Source: Methanosarcina sp. MTP4
Lineage (GTDB): Archaea > Halobacteriota > Methanosarcinia > Methanosarcinales > Methanosarcinaceae
Length of the DNA: 64,000 nt
Direction of reading: 5' to 3'
NCBI RefSeq assembly: GCF_000970045.1
Contig: NZ_CP009505.1
Coordinates: 1,674,001 to 1,738,000, forward strand
In this document: positions 9,434 to 18,232 of the stretch, piece by piece
Layout: every line of letters begins with the position of its first letter
How positions within the stretch are numbered: position 1 is the first letter of the stretch
Position numbers and translations under genes: made by a program
The notes under the pieces: generated by a model
What the model was told of the DNA's origin: nothing
Seen by the model: the letters and a program-made list of their open reading frames with translations, nothing else
Databases searched by the model: none

Positions 9434-10063
9434 TCAGATGTTTCTTACGATATTCAGCGCCCCTGTGGAAACAAGGTCCACTGCAAGGGCTGCAAGAAAG
9501 AGCCCCATGAGCCTTGTGAAGACCAGCATTCCGTTGTAGCCGATAATCTTGTGAATCCTTCTGGAGAAGCGGAAGATTACAAGGCAGATTGCAAAAGTAA
9601 GGACAATTGCCAGGACTATAATCAATTTCTGGTCGACTCCTCCCGCACTGCCCATCAGCACGATTACTGCGCTGATCGTCCCTGGCCCGGACAGGAGTGG
9701 AAGAGCTATTGGAAAAACCCATATGTCTTCCCTTTCTTCAGACTGTTTGATCTCTTCTTCTGTTATCCTTTCTGATGAAATCTTGGCATTCATCATATCA
9801 AAGGCAATGCTGAAGAGCAGGATTCCCCCGGCAACCCTCAGGGAATCGACATTGATGCTGAAAAGTTCGAGGATTATGTTCCCTGTGAATGCAAAAAAGA
9901 GGGCTATAAGAAAGGCCAGAACGATGGCTTTATTTGCGATCTCATTCTTTTCATCAAAAGTCATTTTACTGGTCAGGGAGATGAAGGTCACGACTGCACT
10001 GAGGGGGCTTACGACTACAAAAAGTGACATGAAGGAATAAATGAAAAAACTGATACCGTCCAT
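9434..10063 (-). CDS. MarC family integral membrane protein
   Basis: A 209-residue protein with six predicted membrane helices and the family hallmarks: N-terminal SLFVVVSPLSAVVTFISLT, the AGGILLFSIAFDM segment and the central FPIALPLLSGPGTISAVIVL. MarC proteins were once linked to multiple antibiotic resistance, but their substrate is unknown. It is convergent with the AlbA_2 gene (46 bp apart) and transcribed alone. A more distant relative lies at 27597-28247. Confidence 0.9.
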   Translation of the reverse strand: MDGISFFIYSFMSLFVVVSPLSAVVTFISLTSKMTFDEKNEIANKAIVLAFLIALFFAFTGNIILELFSINVDSLRVAGGILLFSIAFDMMNAKISSERITEEEIKQSEEREDIWVFPIALPLLSGPGTISAVIVLMGSAGGVDQKLIIVLAIVLTFAICLVIFRFSRRIHKIIGYNGMLVFTRLMGLFLAALAVDLVSTGALNIVRNI

Positions 10064-10299
10064 CTCGCTAAACTACCCCTGAACTATAAGCCTTTTCTTA
10101 CCATTTCTCACAGTACTACTATATTTACTTATGGAATGCCGATTTTTTTAAATAGTTTGGTTCCCCTCGTATTCCGGCCAATGCGGATGAGCTTGAATTT
10201 TTCTTCTTATTCATTCGGTAAAATTTCGGTTAAATAGTTTCAAAAAAAGTAAAAATATATAAAAAGGATGGCTTAAAAATTAAGTTCATATGTATTTCT
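10064..10299. other. Divergent promoter region between marC and the MBL-fold gene
   Basis: AT-rich DNA with TATA-like words at about 10128 (TATATTTACTTATG on the plus strand) and 10251-10262, likely promoters for the two diverging genes. Confidence 0.35.
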
Positions 10300-10395
10300 A
10301 AACATTATTGCTAACCATTATCGCCGAACATTATTGCTAACCATTATCGTTGAACATTATTGCTAACCATTATCGTTGAACATTATCACTAAACA
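10300..10395. repeat. 26-bp tandem repeat ahead of the MBL-fold gene
   Basis: About three and a half copies of a 26-bp unit built from AACATTATTGCTAACC and ATTATCGTTG, ending 26 bp before the preferred start codon at 10421. It lies where the 5' untranslated leader should be. Confidence 0.85.
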
Positions 10396-10420
10396 GAATC
10401 ATATCCAGGAGTTCAAAACC

Positions 10421-11128
10421 ATGCCCCCGGAAAAATCCTATACCCTGAATGCCGTTCCAATGGGCAATTCCAACGCCTACCTCATCACAGCCGGAGCTTC
10501 CGCAGTCCTGGTCGATGCCGGCTGCGGCGGTAAAATTAAGAACCTTGAAGCAGCCCTCGAGCAAAAGAACCTGAAATTCCCCGACATCAATCTTATCATC
10601 CTCACCCACACCCACTACGACCATGTCGGCTGTCTGGCCGAAATCAGGGACCGCAGCGGGGCAAAGGTCCTGGTCCACGAAGCCGAAGCCGGGAACCTGG
10701 AAAGGGGCTACACCCCATTTCCTAAAGGCACCATGTGGTTTTCGAAAATTATATCAGGGCTGGCAAGCAGCCTTCTGTCCTCAAAAGCAAAATATCCTCC
10801 CGTAAAAGCGGACATCGTAGTCAAAGGCGAGTACGACCTGAAAAAATACCTTCCCGGAGTAAAGGCAAAAGTCATCCCGACGCCGGGCCATACCAAAGGT
10901 TCGATTTCCGTAATCCTGCAAAACGAAGATGCAGTTGTCGGGGACACGCTTTTCAACGTAATGCCCTGGACCGTTTTCCCTCCCTTTGCCAACAATGAAA
11001 AACAGCTTTTTAGAAGCTGGGAAAAGCTTGCCGAAACAAGCTGTGCGACCTTTTACCCAGGACACGGAAAGGAGTTCCCTATTGAAAAACTGGTGGACAA
11101 CTACAGGAAACTGAGTTCCAGAGTGTAA
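10421..11128 (+). CDS. Metallo-beta-lactamase fold hydrolase
   Basis: A 235-residue MBL-fold protein with the metal-binding motif THTHYDHVG (HxHxDH), a second ligand in PTPGHTKGS, the Asp in VVGDTLF and the terminal His in FYPGHGKEF. This set fits the glyoxalase II-like group; the exact substrate cannot be told. The ATG at 10421 has AGGAG nine nt upstream; a longer in-frame TTG start at 10376 lies inside the tandem repeat and is rejected. No signal peptide. It stands alone, with a gene-free stretch of 200 bp after it. Confidence 0.88.
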   Translation: MPPEKSYTLNAVPMGNSNAYLITAGASAVLVDAGCGGKIKNLEAALEQKNLKFPDINLIILTHTHYDHVGCLAEIRDRSGAKVLVHEAEAGNLERGYTPFPKGTMWFSKIISGLASSLLSSKAKYPPVKADIVVKGEYDLKKYLPGVKAKVIPTPGHTKGSISVILQNEDAVVGDTLFNVMPWTVFPPFANNEKQLFRSWEKLAETSCATFYPGHGKEFPIEKLVDNYRKLSSRV

Positions 11129-11330
11129 AAAGCAAGCTGAAAATTCAAGCTATGCACTCTTATTTTACACTCTTATTTTTGTACATTGGGTAATCCTTTT
11201 TGTATAATCAAGTAATTATAATAATTATAGCAATTGAAAGCCAATTCTATGCTACTTTATTGGGGGGTCTTTACTGGATAGTGAACAGCAAATATCTAAG
11301 CCGGTTTCTAAGACAACTTCCGGGACTTCA

Positions 11331-11747
11331 ATGGGTTTGAACGAAAACACTGAAGCCGTCCTGTCTTACACGCTCACCTGGTTAACAGGCCTGCTTTTCT
11401 TCGTTCTCGAAACTAAAAGTAAATTCGTCAGGTTCCATGCGCTACAATCCGTTATAGCATTCGTGGTCCTTTCCGTCATTCTCAGTATCCCGCAAGCTTT
11501 TTTCGGAGAGCTCGGTTTCCTGGCTTACTTCATACTTAACCTCAATCCGGCGTTGATTATCTACCTTTTAATTTCTGCGCCATCCGACATCTTCTCAAGC
11601 TTTTTCGGAGGTGTTTTTATGTTAAGCGGTATAGCCATTCTTCTCTGGCTTTTCCTGATGTACCAGGCCTTCAAGGGGAAAAAGTTCAGTCTGCCTTTGA
11701 TAGGGGATCTGGTGGATAAGGTGCTTGAAAGCATATATTCGGAGTAA
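11331..11747 (+). CDS. UPF0132/DUF4870-like membrane protein
   Basis: A 138-residue membrane protein with three to four predicted helices. It has the pattern of the UPF0132 family: AVLSYTLTWLTGLLFF, a charged turn KSKFVRFHALQS and a final helix before FKGKKFSLPLIGDL. Function of the family is unknown. ATG 11331 has no Shine-Dalgarno site; a GGGGGG run sits at 11262-11267 with an in-frame CTG at 11274, so a non-standard longer start is possible. It appears to be transcribed alone. Confidence 0.75.
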   Translation: MGLNENTEAVLSYTLTWLTGLLFFVLETKSKFVRFHALQSVIAFVVLSVILSIPQAFFGELGFLAYFILNLNPALIIYLLISAPSDIFSSFFGGVFMLSGIAILLWLFLMYQAFKGKKFSLPLIGDLVDKVLESIYSE

Positions 11748-12344
11748 AAGGGAAAGGTGGAGATCTGAGGGATGTGCAGGTTTGTGATTTTGGGATCAAA
11801 ACCGTGAAACCATCAAGTTGTTAATCTCAGCAGCAGCCACGCTCGCCTCAGGCGAGCGGCCTTTCCCTGATTATGGATATAAAATGAAATAAGGGAGAAC
11901 TTAAACGGATTTTTTTGAATTTTTTTGTTAGAATCAAGAAAGCTTGATATTCTTTTCATCAACCAGCTTTTGCAAAGAGAAATGCCAGCATTCATTACTA
12001 TTTTTGTTCTTTCTTCTAAAAAAATATTCAAGATCAATGGACATAATGCTATAAATTATTTTTGATTTTTATTAGGGCCAAAATACGTAAAAATTGGCTT
12101 AAAATTTTAAAATGCTAGGATATTAAAATATAAAACTAGTGTTTGATACTGAAAATTCTATTATAAATTGACATCTCTACATATGTATGAAAGTTAACTA
12201 TGAGTATGATGTGTATTATTTTTATAAATTTCAAGCAGATGAATGTATATAATATTATATAGTCCTCAAATCTAAAAATCCATTAGAATCTTCAAATCTA
12301 CCTGAGGTCCTACCCGGACTTAAGGTTCTAATGGGTGGTACAGA
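11748..12344. other. Intergenic region with one variable-stem hairpin
   Basis: No supportable gene in about 600 bp. It holds a hairpin of the family described elsewhere (11838-11866) and a long AT-rich stretch with TATA-like words (12030-12270) that must include the promoter of the PEF-CTERM gene. Confidence 0.5.
11838..11866 (-). repeat. Variable-stem hairpin repeat (copy A1)
   Basis: On the minus strand GGAAAGGC is followed by a perfect 8-bp stem CGCTCGCC/GGCGAGCG with a 3-nt loop. The entry flank GGAAAGGCC matches the other copies; the GGTGAG exit flank is lost here. Confidence 0.6.
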
Positions 12345-13349
12345 ATGAAATATTTGAAAGTTATAGTTATGTTATCTGTCAGCTTCTTGCTGCTTACGTT
12401 ATTATCATTGCCAGCTATGGCATACATTATCGATGGTAAGCTTGACGACTGGGGAGTTGATCTTCGGTCTGGCTTGGATGAAACCGACATCAATGCATGG
12501 ATACCAACAAGAAACACCGTTGACTGGATAGTTGAGGACAATATAGACCCTACTTACACCTCAGATGAAGCGTATCCAGACTGGACCGGATACACTGACA
12601 CCGGCGTACACATCAAAAAAAGTGGGGACACGTATATTGCTTATAGCGAGCCAACCCTTGCCTATAGCGACTGGTGGGCAAGAGCTCACGGCGATCATTA
12701 CTTGGAACCTGCGGGTGGAGAATACTACGATATTGAAGCCCTGTACTTTGATGATGATGCCCAATATGTTTACATCGCAATCGTAACCTCTATGCCACCA
12801 ACTGGCTACACAGATGAATACGGCAGATTCGTTGACGCAGGGGATATTGCCATAGACCTTGATACCGACGAAAACACTGGTGAATATGGATATGAATACG
12901 GTATCAAAACCCATGGTATCGGCATAGGTATGATACGATACAATCCTGACTGGTCACTACCACAAGCAACTGGAGGTTTCATCGTAAATGCACCCTCTGA
13001 ATTTGACAAAAATACTGGTGATTTTACAGGCACAGCCGAACTTGTATACGTTAACGCAAATAATGATGAAACGGTGGATTATGGGTCAGATGAGTACGAA
13101 CCAAATGGTGTACTTGTAGTACCCAACTACATTATCGAAGCAAAAATTCCAAAAAGTGCACTTGGAAATCCAACAGTTGGACAGACCAGCAACATTCACG
13201 TAAGCATCGGTTGCGGAAACGATGTAATCGAACTCGTACCCGTATCCTTTGAAGCTGAAATCCCGGAATTCCCGACCGTCGCATTACCGGTATTCGCGGT
13301 TCTGGGACTATGCTACATCTTTAACGGAAGACGCCGGGACGGAGAATAA
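12345..13349 (+). CDS. Secreted PEF-CTERM surface protein
   Basis: The 334-residue product has an N-terminal signal peptide (residues 1-26, ending LPAMA), a 270-residue acidic ectodomain beginning YIIDGKLDDWGVDL, and a C-terminal tripartite sorting signal: IPEFPTVALPV, one membrane helix, then GRRRDG. This is the PEF-CTERM signal, thought to be processed by an archaeosortase of the ArtC type and to lead to surface anchoring. The DDWG opening and repeated Asp/Tyr blocks resemble carbohydrate-binding beta-sandwich domains, but that is only a guess. The ATG at 12345 comes 11 nt after GGGTGG. It stands alone. Confidence 0.82.
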   Translation: MKYLKVIVMLSVSFLLLTLLSLPAMAYIIDGKLDDWGVDLRSGLDETDINAWIPTRNTVDWIVEDNIDPTYTSDEAYPDWTGYTDTGVHIKKSGDTYIAYSEPTLAYSDWWARAHGDHYLEPAGGEYYDIEALYFDDDAQYVYIAIVTSMPPTGYTDEYGRFVDAGDIAIDLDTDENTGEYGYEYGIKTHGIGIGMIRYNPDWSLPQATGGFIVNAPSEFDKNTGDFTGTAELVYVNANNDETVDYGSDEYEPNGVLVVPNYIIEAKIPKSALGNPTVGQTSNIHVSIGCGNDVIELVPVSFEAEIPEFPTVALPVFAVLGLCYIFNGRRRDGE

Positions 13350-13464
13350 TAAAAGTAAGTAGCAACCTGATAAATTCAAGGGCATCCTGATTGATGCTCC
13401 TGGATTTAATAGGCCAGACTCATAGATTTCTTTCTTGCTTCTATCTCTTTTTTAATGTTTTAAT

Positions 13465-13495
13465 GGAAAAAGCCACTTGCTTCGCAAGTGGGAAA
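13465..13495 (+). repeat. Variable-stem hairpin repeat (copy A2)
   Basis: GGAAAAAG followed by a perfect 8-bp stem CCACTTGC/GCAAGTGG with a 3-nt loop TTC. The entry flank matches the family and the exit flank is diverged. Confidence 0.5.
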
Positions 13496-13599
13496 GACAG
13501 GTTTGGGACACTATTAACGCTGCCCTGTTTCCTATATCCGAGCCGAAAGTCCTTACGCTTCTTTTTTATCTTCCTTCCGCGTATCTTTATGATGAAAAT

Positions 13600-13833
13600 A
13601 TGATTGTCATTAAGTGTGCCCGCTGCAAAACAAAGATTTTCAAGTACCTGAAAGTCGGGAAAGGAAAAGTCCTGCGCTGTTTTGAAGAGCGGATAGTTGA
13701 GGACTCCAGTTTGAGGGAAGAGGGACAGGTTAAGTGCCCGAAATGCGGAAACCTGATAGGGGTTGAAGAAGAAAAATGGGTGAAGATGAACCGAAGCGGG
13801 TTTACTTATTCGGGGAAAGTGATCAAAAAGTGA
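13600..13833 (+). CDS. 77-residue zinc-ribbon protein
   Basis: A small basic protein with two CxxC knuckles, CARC near residue 6 and CPKC near 46, which can form one zinc ribbon, separated by a charged segment. The ATG at 13600 gives a start directly before the first knuckle; no clear Shine-Dalgarno site is present, so the message may be leaderless. The frame is open upstream to 13477, but that part overlaps a hairpin repeat and is unlikely to be coding. Function unknown. Confidence 0.6.
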   Translation: MIVIKCARCKTKIFKYLKVGKGKVLRCFEERIVEDSSLREEGQVKCPKCGNLIGVEEEKWVKMNRSGFTYSGKVIKK

Positions 13834-13996
13834 GGTAATCAGTACGGTACGGTTAAAATATTCGATGGAAATAATAGTGCCCCTGATTATCTTTTTAAAT
13901 TCTTACGGGTGTGGTCTTTTGCCTGCTTGCCATACAGGATAATTTTTATGAAGGACTCATTATCATTTAGAGTAATCATTTAGAGTATCTTTTTGG

Positions 13997-14266
13997 ATGG
14001 TCCTTATGGCACATATCAAATCTATAAACAGCATGTCCCTTGGAAAAGTCCTCGGTCTTATGTACATGATTTTGTCGCTCGTCTTCTCGCCCTTCTTTTT
14101 CCTTATAGCGGCTCAAACAACATCGGTTTCAGGTGCAGCCGTAGTCTTATTTATTATTGTGTTTTATGGGATAATGGGAGTAATTGCAGGCTTGCTTATA
14201 GGAATCATCTACAACTTCATTGCGGGAAGGTTCGGAGGTATCGAGTTAGAGATTGAAACAAACTGA
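13997..14266 (+). CDS. Small two-to-three-helix membrane protein
   Basis: An 89-residue protein with a short polar N-terminus (SINSMSLGKVLG), two hydrophobic helices (about residues 17-40 and 45-75) and a final GGIELEIETN. The pattern resembles small archaeal transmembrane proteins of the DUF3566-like type. Starts at ATG 13997 or ATG 14006; neither has a Shine-Dalgarno site. Function unknown. Confidence 0.6.
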   Translation: MVLMAHIKSINSMSLGKVLGLMYMILSLVFSPFFFLIAAQTTSVSGAAVVLFIIVFYGIMGVIAGLLIGIIYNFIAGRFGGIELEIETN

Positions 14267-14458
14267 GTGTGGGATTCCTGGCTCGCTCCCGGTAAGAAAT
14301 GGGCAGGGAGCTTGTTTCTGGCGTAGTATCCAGTCACCAATTATTTATTAACTGACCTTTATTGTTTCCAGTCTTTTTTTAGTTTTTACCAAATGTCCCC
14401 AGTTGTTTTAACCGTTTTCAGGTTTGGGAGCCTGCTAACAGAAGCCCACAAACTTCAC

Positions 14459-14995
14459 TCAAAATCTAAAAAAAGTCGAGAGCATCGTTTGCTCAAGGTC
14501 TTCTTCCACCTCTCGCCTGTCCGAAAACCGGCTCCATAAACTGCTTTCGAACTTCGGGTCAGGGGCCTGTTCCAGCGAACTCCGGTAATGCTCAACCGTC
14601 TTTTCCTGCCAGTCCCCTTCCAGCAGCAGGAACTTTATCCCTCTTCTCTGCTCGTTCCACTCCCAGACTTCCGACTGGTAAAAAATAGCCCCTAGCTGGC
14701 TTGAAAGCTGGGCATAAGGGACCTCGGGCCTCATCCGGTAAAGGAACTTTCCGATCCCCTCTTTTTCCCTTCCCCTGTACAGGTTTACGGCATTGTTTGC
14801 CAGGTCCTTCCATTCCCTGTCCTGCATGAACTCATCGAGCCTGTTCAGGTGGTTGTAACTAACCTTGTCAATCCTGGGAAAGCGGTGGTTCCTGAACTTC
14901 CTTTTGATGAAAATGTTTCCCCTGCTGTCTATTCGCCATGAAAAGGCTCGCTGTCTTGCGCCCAGGGTATTGGATCGGGACCAGAAGGCATCCAT
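14459..14995 (-). CDS. Hypothetical protein
   Basis: A 178-residue soluble, charged protein. It begins MDAFWSRSNTLGARQRAF at ATG 14995; the frame continues upstream to 15154 but that part is AT-rich and unlike protein. Features include many Arg and Trp residues, a central stretch DREWKDLANNAVNLYRGRE and a C-terminal segment rich in Glu. No family is recognised. It lies next to a toxin-antitoxin pair and an AT-rich accessory patch. Confidence 0.55.
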   Translation of the reverse strand: MDAFWSRSNTLGARQRAFSWRIDSRGNIFIKRKFRNHRFPRIDKVSYNHLNRLDEFMQDREWKDLANNAVNLYRGREKEGIGKFLYRMRPEVPYAQLSSQLGAIFYQSEVWEWNEQRRGIKFLLLEGDWQEKTVEHYRSSLEQAPDPKFESSLWSRFSDRREVEEDLEQTMLSTFFRF

Positions 14996-15137
14996 TGGTG
15001 TAGATTTGGTTTTGAGATATAAAAAATTACTTGTGGGAGTGGAGGGATTTCGTGTGCTTAAGCAGAAAAGAGGCAAGAAATCAGTTTGATTTGGGTAAAT
15101 CGCTTCAATGATCAGTTTTTTGATAGCAAAAATAAGA

Positions 15138-15404
15138 TTATTTGTAAATATCATCGTGATGAGCGATGTCCCAGAATATCACTTTATTTTCGGCTTCAAC
15201 TATTTCAAAAACAAGAACAAATGACTTGTCGATGTGGACTCGCCTCAAACCTTTCATATCATGTCTTAAAGGTTTGAAATGATAGGGGTTGTCGAGTATC
15301 TCCCCCATTTTGCTCAGCAGAGCTTCAAAACGCCTTTTGTTTTTCTTTTGAAGTTTTTCCATTTCTTTTTCAAGACTCTTGCTGACTTCAAAAGAATGTC
15401 TCAA
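15138..15404 (-). CDS. RelE/ParE-superfamily toxin
   Basis: An 88-residue protein of the RelE/YafQ mRNA-interferase fold: N-terminal helices SKSLEKEMEKLQKKNKRRFEAL, NPYHFKPLRHDMKGLRRVHI in the beta-sheet core, then SFVLVFEI and the final DIAHHDDIYK. Its start overlaps the stop of the upstream gene by 4 nt (ATGA), the usual layout of a co-translated antitoxin-toxin pair. Likely acts on mRNA at the ribosome when not bound by the antitoxin. Confidence 0.82.
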   Translation of the reverse strand: MRHSFEVSKSLEKEMEKLQKKNKRRFEALLSKMGEILDNPYHFKPLRHDMKGLRRVHIDKSFVLVFEIVEAENKVIFWDIAHHDDIYK

Positions 15405-15607
15405 AGCTTTACCCCGAATTTCTTTTCAAACTCGTTGCCAGAAACAGTACCTTCCTTTTTTATTTCATCCAACCTTTCAAGGTACTCCTCTTTAACTGGA
15501 TGCAGTTCGCTATCTATTGCCTCAAGACTTTCTTCTATTTCAAGGACCTTTTTCTTGAGGAAATCCAGGTCATCGGATATTTTCCTGAGAAGCTCTGTTT
15601 CAGTCAT
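15401..15607 (-). CDS. Antitoxin of the RelE-like pair
   Basis: A 68-residue acidic protein, mostly coiled-coil (residues about 4-48, LLRKISDDLDFLKKK onward), ending in a segment that likely wraps the toxin. ATG 15607 gives MTETELLRK; an upstream in-frame extension to 15724 is AT-rich and lacks a ribosome site. It precedes the toxin with a 4-nt overlap. No DNA-binding motif is obvious, so autoregulation would need the complex. Confidence 0.72.
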   Translation of the reverse strand: MTETELLRKISDDLDFLKKKVLEIEESLEAIDSELHPVKEEYLERLDEIKKEGTVSGNEFEKKFGVKL

Positions 15608-15720
15608 ATTTTCACATAGATATTTTGTGCTTTGATAATATTTATACGTCGCTGTGGAAGAAAAATAAGCTGAGAGACAAATAAATGGCAGCACAGTTTT
15701 TGAAGTTGAATCCGAGATTT

Positions 15721-15966
15721 TCATGCAACTGCTTCATAAACGCTCTGATTATCCCCGGCGTATGAGTCGTAAATGTGCTGGAAAACAGCGTTGCATTTTT
15801 CTTCATAAATATCCGTATCGTATGAGTCGGGGAGTCCTCTATCCAGTTCGTCTTCAATTTCTTTTTTAACTGCTGCCATAGCCTACTGTTTTTTTCTCCA
15901 ATCGAGCACCAGTTTTTCAGTTTTTATAGTGGAAAGCAGCTCTTTTGAGATCTTTTTTCTTTTCAT
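15721..15966 (-). pseudogene. Remnant of an HsdR C-terminus with an in-frame amber stop
   Basis: Reading the minus strand from ATG 15966 gives one continuous frame to the TGA at 15721-15723, broken only by TAG at 15883-15885 (codon 28). The translation runs KTEKLVLDWRKKQ, stop, then a segment with LPDSYDTDIYEEKCNAVFQHIYDSY, which is the typical tail of one type I restriction R-subunit family. In such tails a Gln is usual at the TAG position, so a single C-to-T change (CAG to TAG) explains it. Only about 80 codons remain, so this is a decayed fragment. The ATG overlaps the stop of the upstream small gene. Confidence 0.7.
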
Positions 15967-16190
15967 TTTGCTCTAAACTTACATGCTGCTGTTGGTGGTG
16001 AAAAGATTCTTACGCCTGATTGATATTCTTTCCATTCTTCTTCATTAAGGCATATTAGGGCGGGATTTATACAGCCTGCCTTTCCGCATACTAATGCAGT
16101 GTCTGGATATCCTACAGGTTTTACCATCTTCACATAGACCGCAGTCCTTCCTTCGGGAAGACCACATTTTTTGCATCTAGCCAGTGCCAT
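15963..16190 (-). CDS. 75-residue Cys-rich protein
   Basis: A small protein with CKKCGLP near residue 6, VCGKAGCINPALIC near 34 and NEEEWKEYQSGVRIF, which suggests a zinc-binding fold. It starts at ATG 16190 and its TGA overlaps the ATG of the HsdR-tail remnant, as if both once belonged to one operon. It may therefore be a leftover accessory gene of a lost restriction locus. Function unknown. Confidence 0.6.
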   Translation of the reverse strand: MALARCKKCGLPEGRTAVYVKMVKPVGYPDTALVCGKAGCINPALICLNEEEWKEYQSGVRIFSPPTAACKFRAK

Positions 16191-16307
16191 GCTATCACCT
16201 TCATTCTTATGAATTTGTATATGTTTTTATATTTTGTGGAGATAAACTTGATAAATATCTCATCTGTGTCTAAGAGTAAAAATGTGTCACTTTTTGGAAG
16301 TGGTAGA

Positions 16308-17060
16308 ATGGTAAATGAGAAAGCAATCGAAAAAATTGTTGGGTACGGTGATACGTACATAGAGCAACATCTTGAAAATGGGTATGAAAAAAGTAGGCTG
16401 ACGACTGATTGGTGGGAAGGGTTGAAATTTCTGTTTGATCACGTTTTTTATCAGGGTCGCAGTGATAAAGTTTCGGAAAGGGTAGAAAATGAAGTAATTA
16501 CTGTTTTAGAGAAGTATATTAATGGAAACAAAGAAAATCCAGAAATTATTTTGAATAAAAATAATCATGAAAAAATAACGTGTGATCTTGAAGAAGTTAT
16601 AGGAAAAGGTAAGGTCGGAAGGCACAGAGATATTGAAATGGTCATTTCAATTTTTAAATTTATTCCCAGAATAGAGGATAAAAATATTCTAAAATATTCA
16701 GTGTCAAAAATAAAAAATGGATATGTAAGGGATCATTATGAAGAACTGCAAAGTATTCGTTCTATTGGTCCCAAAGTTAGTTCTTTTTACCTTCGGGATC
16801 TGATCTACATGTATTCATTAGATAGCTATATTTCAAAAGAGGATTTGATATTTTTACAGCCTATAGACACATGGGTTAGAAAGGTTGCATTAAAAGTTGA
16901 AATTATAGATAATATTGATGAGGATGACACGATAGTTAGGGAAAAAATTGTTGAATCTTGTTTGAATTTAAACTTGTCTACCACAAAATTCAATCAAGGT
17001 TCTTGGTATTTAGGATACAATTCCTTTGACATCCTTATAGATAACTTGGATAAAATTTGA
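16308..17060 (+). CDS. HhH-GPD-like protein (DNA glycosylase-related, tentative)
   Basis: A 250-residue protein with strongly AT-rich codons compared with its neighbours, hinting at transfer. A helix-hairpin-helix-like segment LQSIRSIGPKVSSFYLRD lies at residues 147-164 and is followed by LQPIDTWVRKVALK (183-196), where endonuclease III-type glycosylases have their catalytic Asp region (pattern G-GPK-AS, then P-D-V-R). The first 120 residues match nothing recognised. ATG 16308 is preceded by GGAAG; the longer frame from 16209 is AT-rich and not protein-like. The glycosylase call is inference from these two segments. Confidence 0.55.
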   Translation: MVNEKAIEKIVGYGDTYIEQHLENGYEKSRLTTDWWEGLKFLFDHVFYQGRSDKVSERVENEVITVLEKYINGNKENPEIILNKNNHEKITCDLEEVIGKGKVGRHRDIEMVISIFKFIPRIEDKNILKYSVSKIKNGYVRDHYEELQSIRSIGPKVSSFYLRDLIYMYSLDSYISKEDLIFLQPIDTWVRKVALKVEIIDNIDEDDTIVREKIVESCLNLNLSTTKFNQGSWYLGYNSFDILIDNLDKI

Positions 17061-17136
17061 ATTCCATGAAAAAAGTTATACTTGGATTACTTAAACATCT
17101 CTCTCTTTTTCTTCACTCTTTCTCTCCCTCTTCCCC

Positions 17137-18219
17137 TTACCGGACATCTCTGGAATTATTATTAATATGGAGCTGCCAGTAGCGGTCGTAGAGGGTGACG
17201 ATCAGGGTCAGGAGCAGGATGAAGAAGAGCGTGTTCCCTAGGTCGATTGAGCCTTCGTACCTGGGGCTGAAGAAGTCCAGGAGGAGGACGATGCCGGTGT
17301 TTACCAGGGACATCACGATAAATTCCCTGACGATGGAACTCCAGTGCCTTCCGTGCCGGGCAAGCCAGTGACTCAGGGCTGTGTTTATTATGATGATTAT
17401 GGCCACGGCAATGGATAGCTGGATGTTGTTTGCCCGCACGCCCGGAAGGATCTGGGCGAAGATGATGGTCAGGAGGGAGATCAGCGCGATCTTCTCGAGG
17501 ACCTGTTTGTTAATAAGGCGTTCCCGCTCGTTCTTGATGGCCTCCGGGAGAGGGGCGACTACCGGGGCGGCTGCAACGGGGAGGGCGGCAAATTCCAGGC
17601 CTTTTCGGGCAGGGGGCAGGTCCCGGAGCAGCCACCAGGCTATGGCGAGCAGGAACGCAGCATAGGCAACAAGGATAAGGGCGTTGGAGGGGTTGGCTCT
17701 TATCCAGTCTGTGGTGTCCATCTGGGCGACGTGGATCCAGTACTCCTGGGGTATTTTGACGAAAACCCAGATAAGAGCTGCCGCGGCGATTAATTTGCTT
17801 TTTGTCAGGACCTTCGGATCCCATTTCAGGCGGACGGCTTCGTAGAAGATGAAGAAGTACTCGAAGGTGTTTGGGAAAATAAGCAGCAGGTAGCGCAGGT
17901 GTACGATTTCGAAAATAGCAACTCCCACAAGCCGGTAGTAGAAAAGGAAGCGGTCCAGCTTGAAGGCGTAGAGGTTCGACCAGTTTCGCAGGGTCGAGAG
18001 GTAGGTTATACTCAGGTAGTAAATGTCAAGGGCCTTGTCATATCCCTGGTAACCTTCCAGAGGCAGGTCCGTGAAAAGCTGGAAGATCGTCTGGTCTACC
18101 ATGTCGAGGATCAGGGAAGCCAGCACACCCGGCAGGGGATAGCGTGGAATGGTGAGCGGGATCAGGAAACGGGCCATGACCACAGCCCAGAAAATCAATA
18201 AGTCTGTTGTTTCTGTCAA
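17137..18219 (-). CDS. Multi-pass membrane protein of unknown function
   Basis: A 360-residue protein with about nine to ten predicted membrane helices, spread over both halves and joined by a cytosolic loop near residues 205-245 (VAAAPVVAPLPEAIKNERER). Start: TTG 18219 sits 8 nt after a GAGGGG Shine-Dalgarno site; a TTG six codons earlier overlaps that site. The N-terminal half has many aromatic residues (YLSTLRNWSNLYAFKLDRFLFYYR). No family is recognised. It stands alone, and its promoter region contains a short tandem repeat. Confidence 0.7.
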   Translation of the reverse strand: MTETTDLLIFWAVVMARFLIPLTIPRYPLPGVLASLILDMVDQTIFQLFTDLPLEGYQGYDKALDIYYLSITYLSTLRNWSNLYAFKLDRFLFYYRLVGVAIFEIVHLRYLLLIFPNTFEYFFIFYEAVRLKWDPKVLTKSKLIAAAALIWVFVKIPQEYWIHVAQMDTTDWIRANPSNALILVAYAAFLLAIAWWLLRDLPPARKGLEFAALPVAAAPVVAPLPEAIKNERERLINKQVLEKIALISLLTIIFAQILPGVRANNIQLSIAVAIIIIINTALSHWLARHGRHWSSIVREFIVMSLVNTGIVLLLDFFSPRYEGSIDLGNTLFFILLLTLIVTLYDRYWQLHINNNSRDVR

Positions 18220-18232
18220 AATCTGATTCCCC

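Noticed and set aside
13477-13599. N-terminal extension of the 77-residue zinc-ribbon protein
   Set aside because: It overlaps hairpin copy A2 and has no ribosome site; the conserved-looking part begins at 13600.
15883-15885. Pyrrolysine codon
   Set aside because: The TAG sits in a short HsdR tail fragment at a position normally Gln; nothing suggests programmed decoding.
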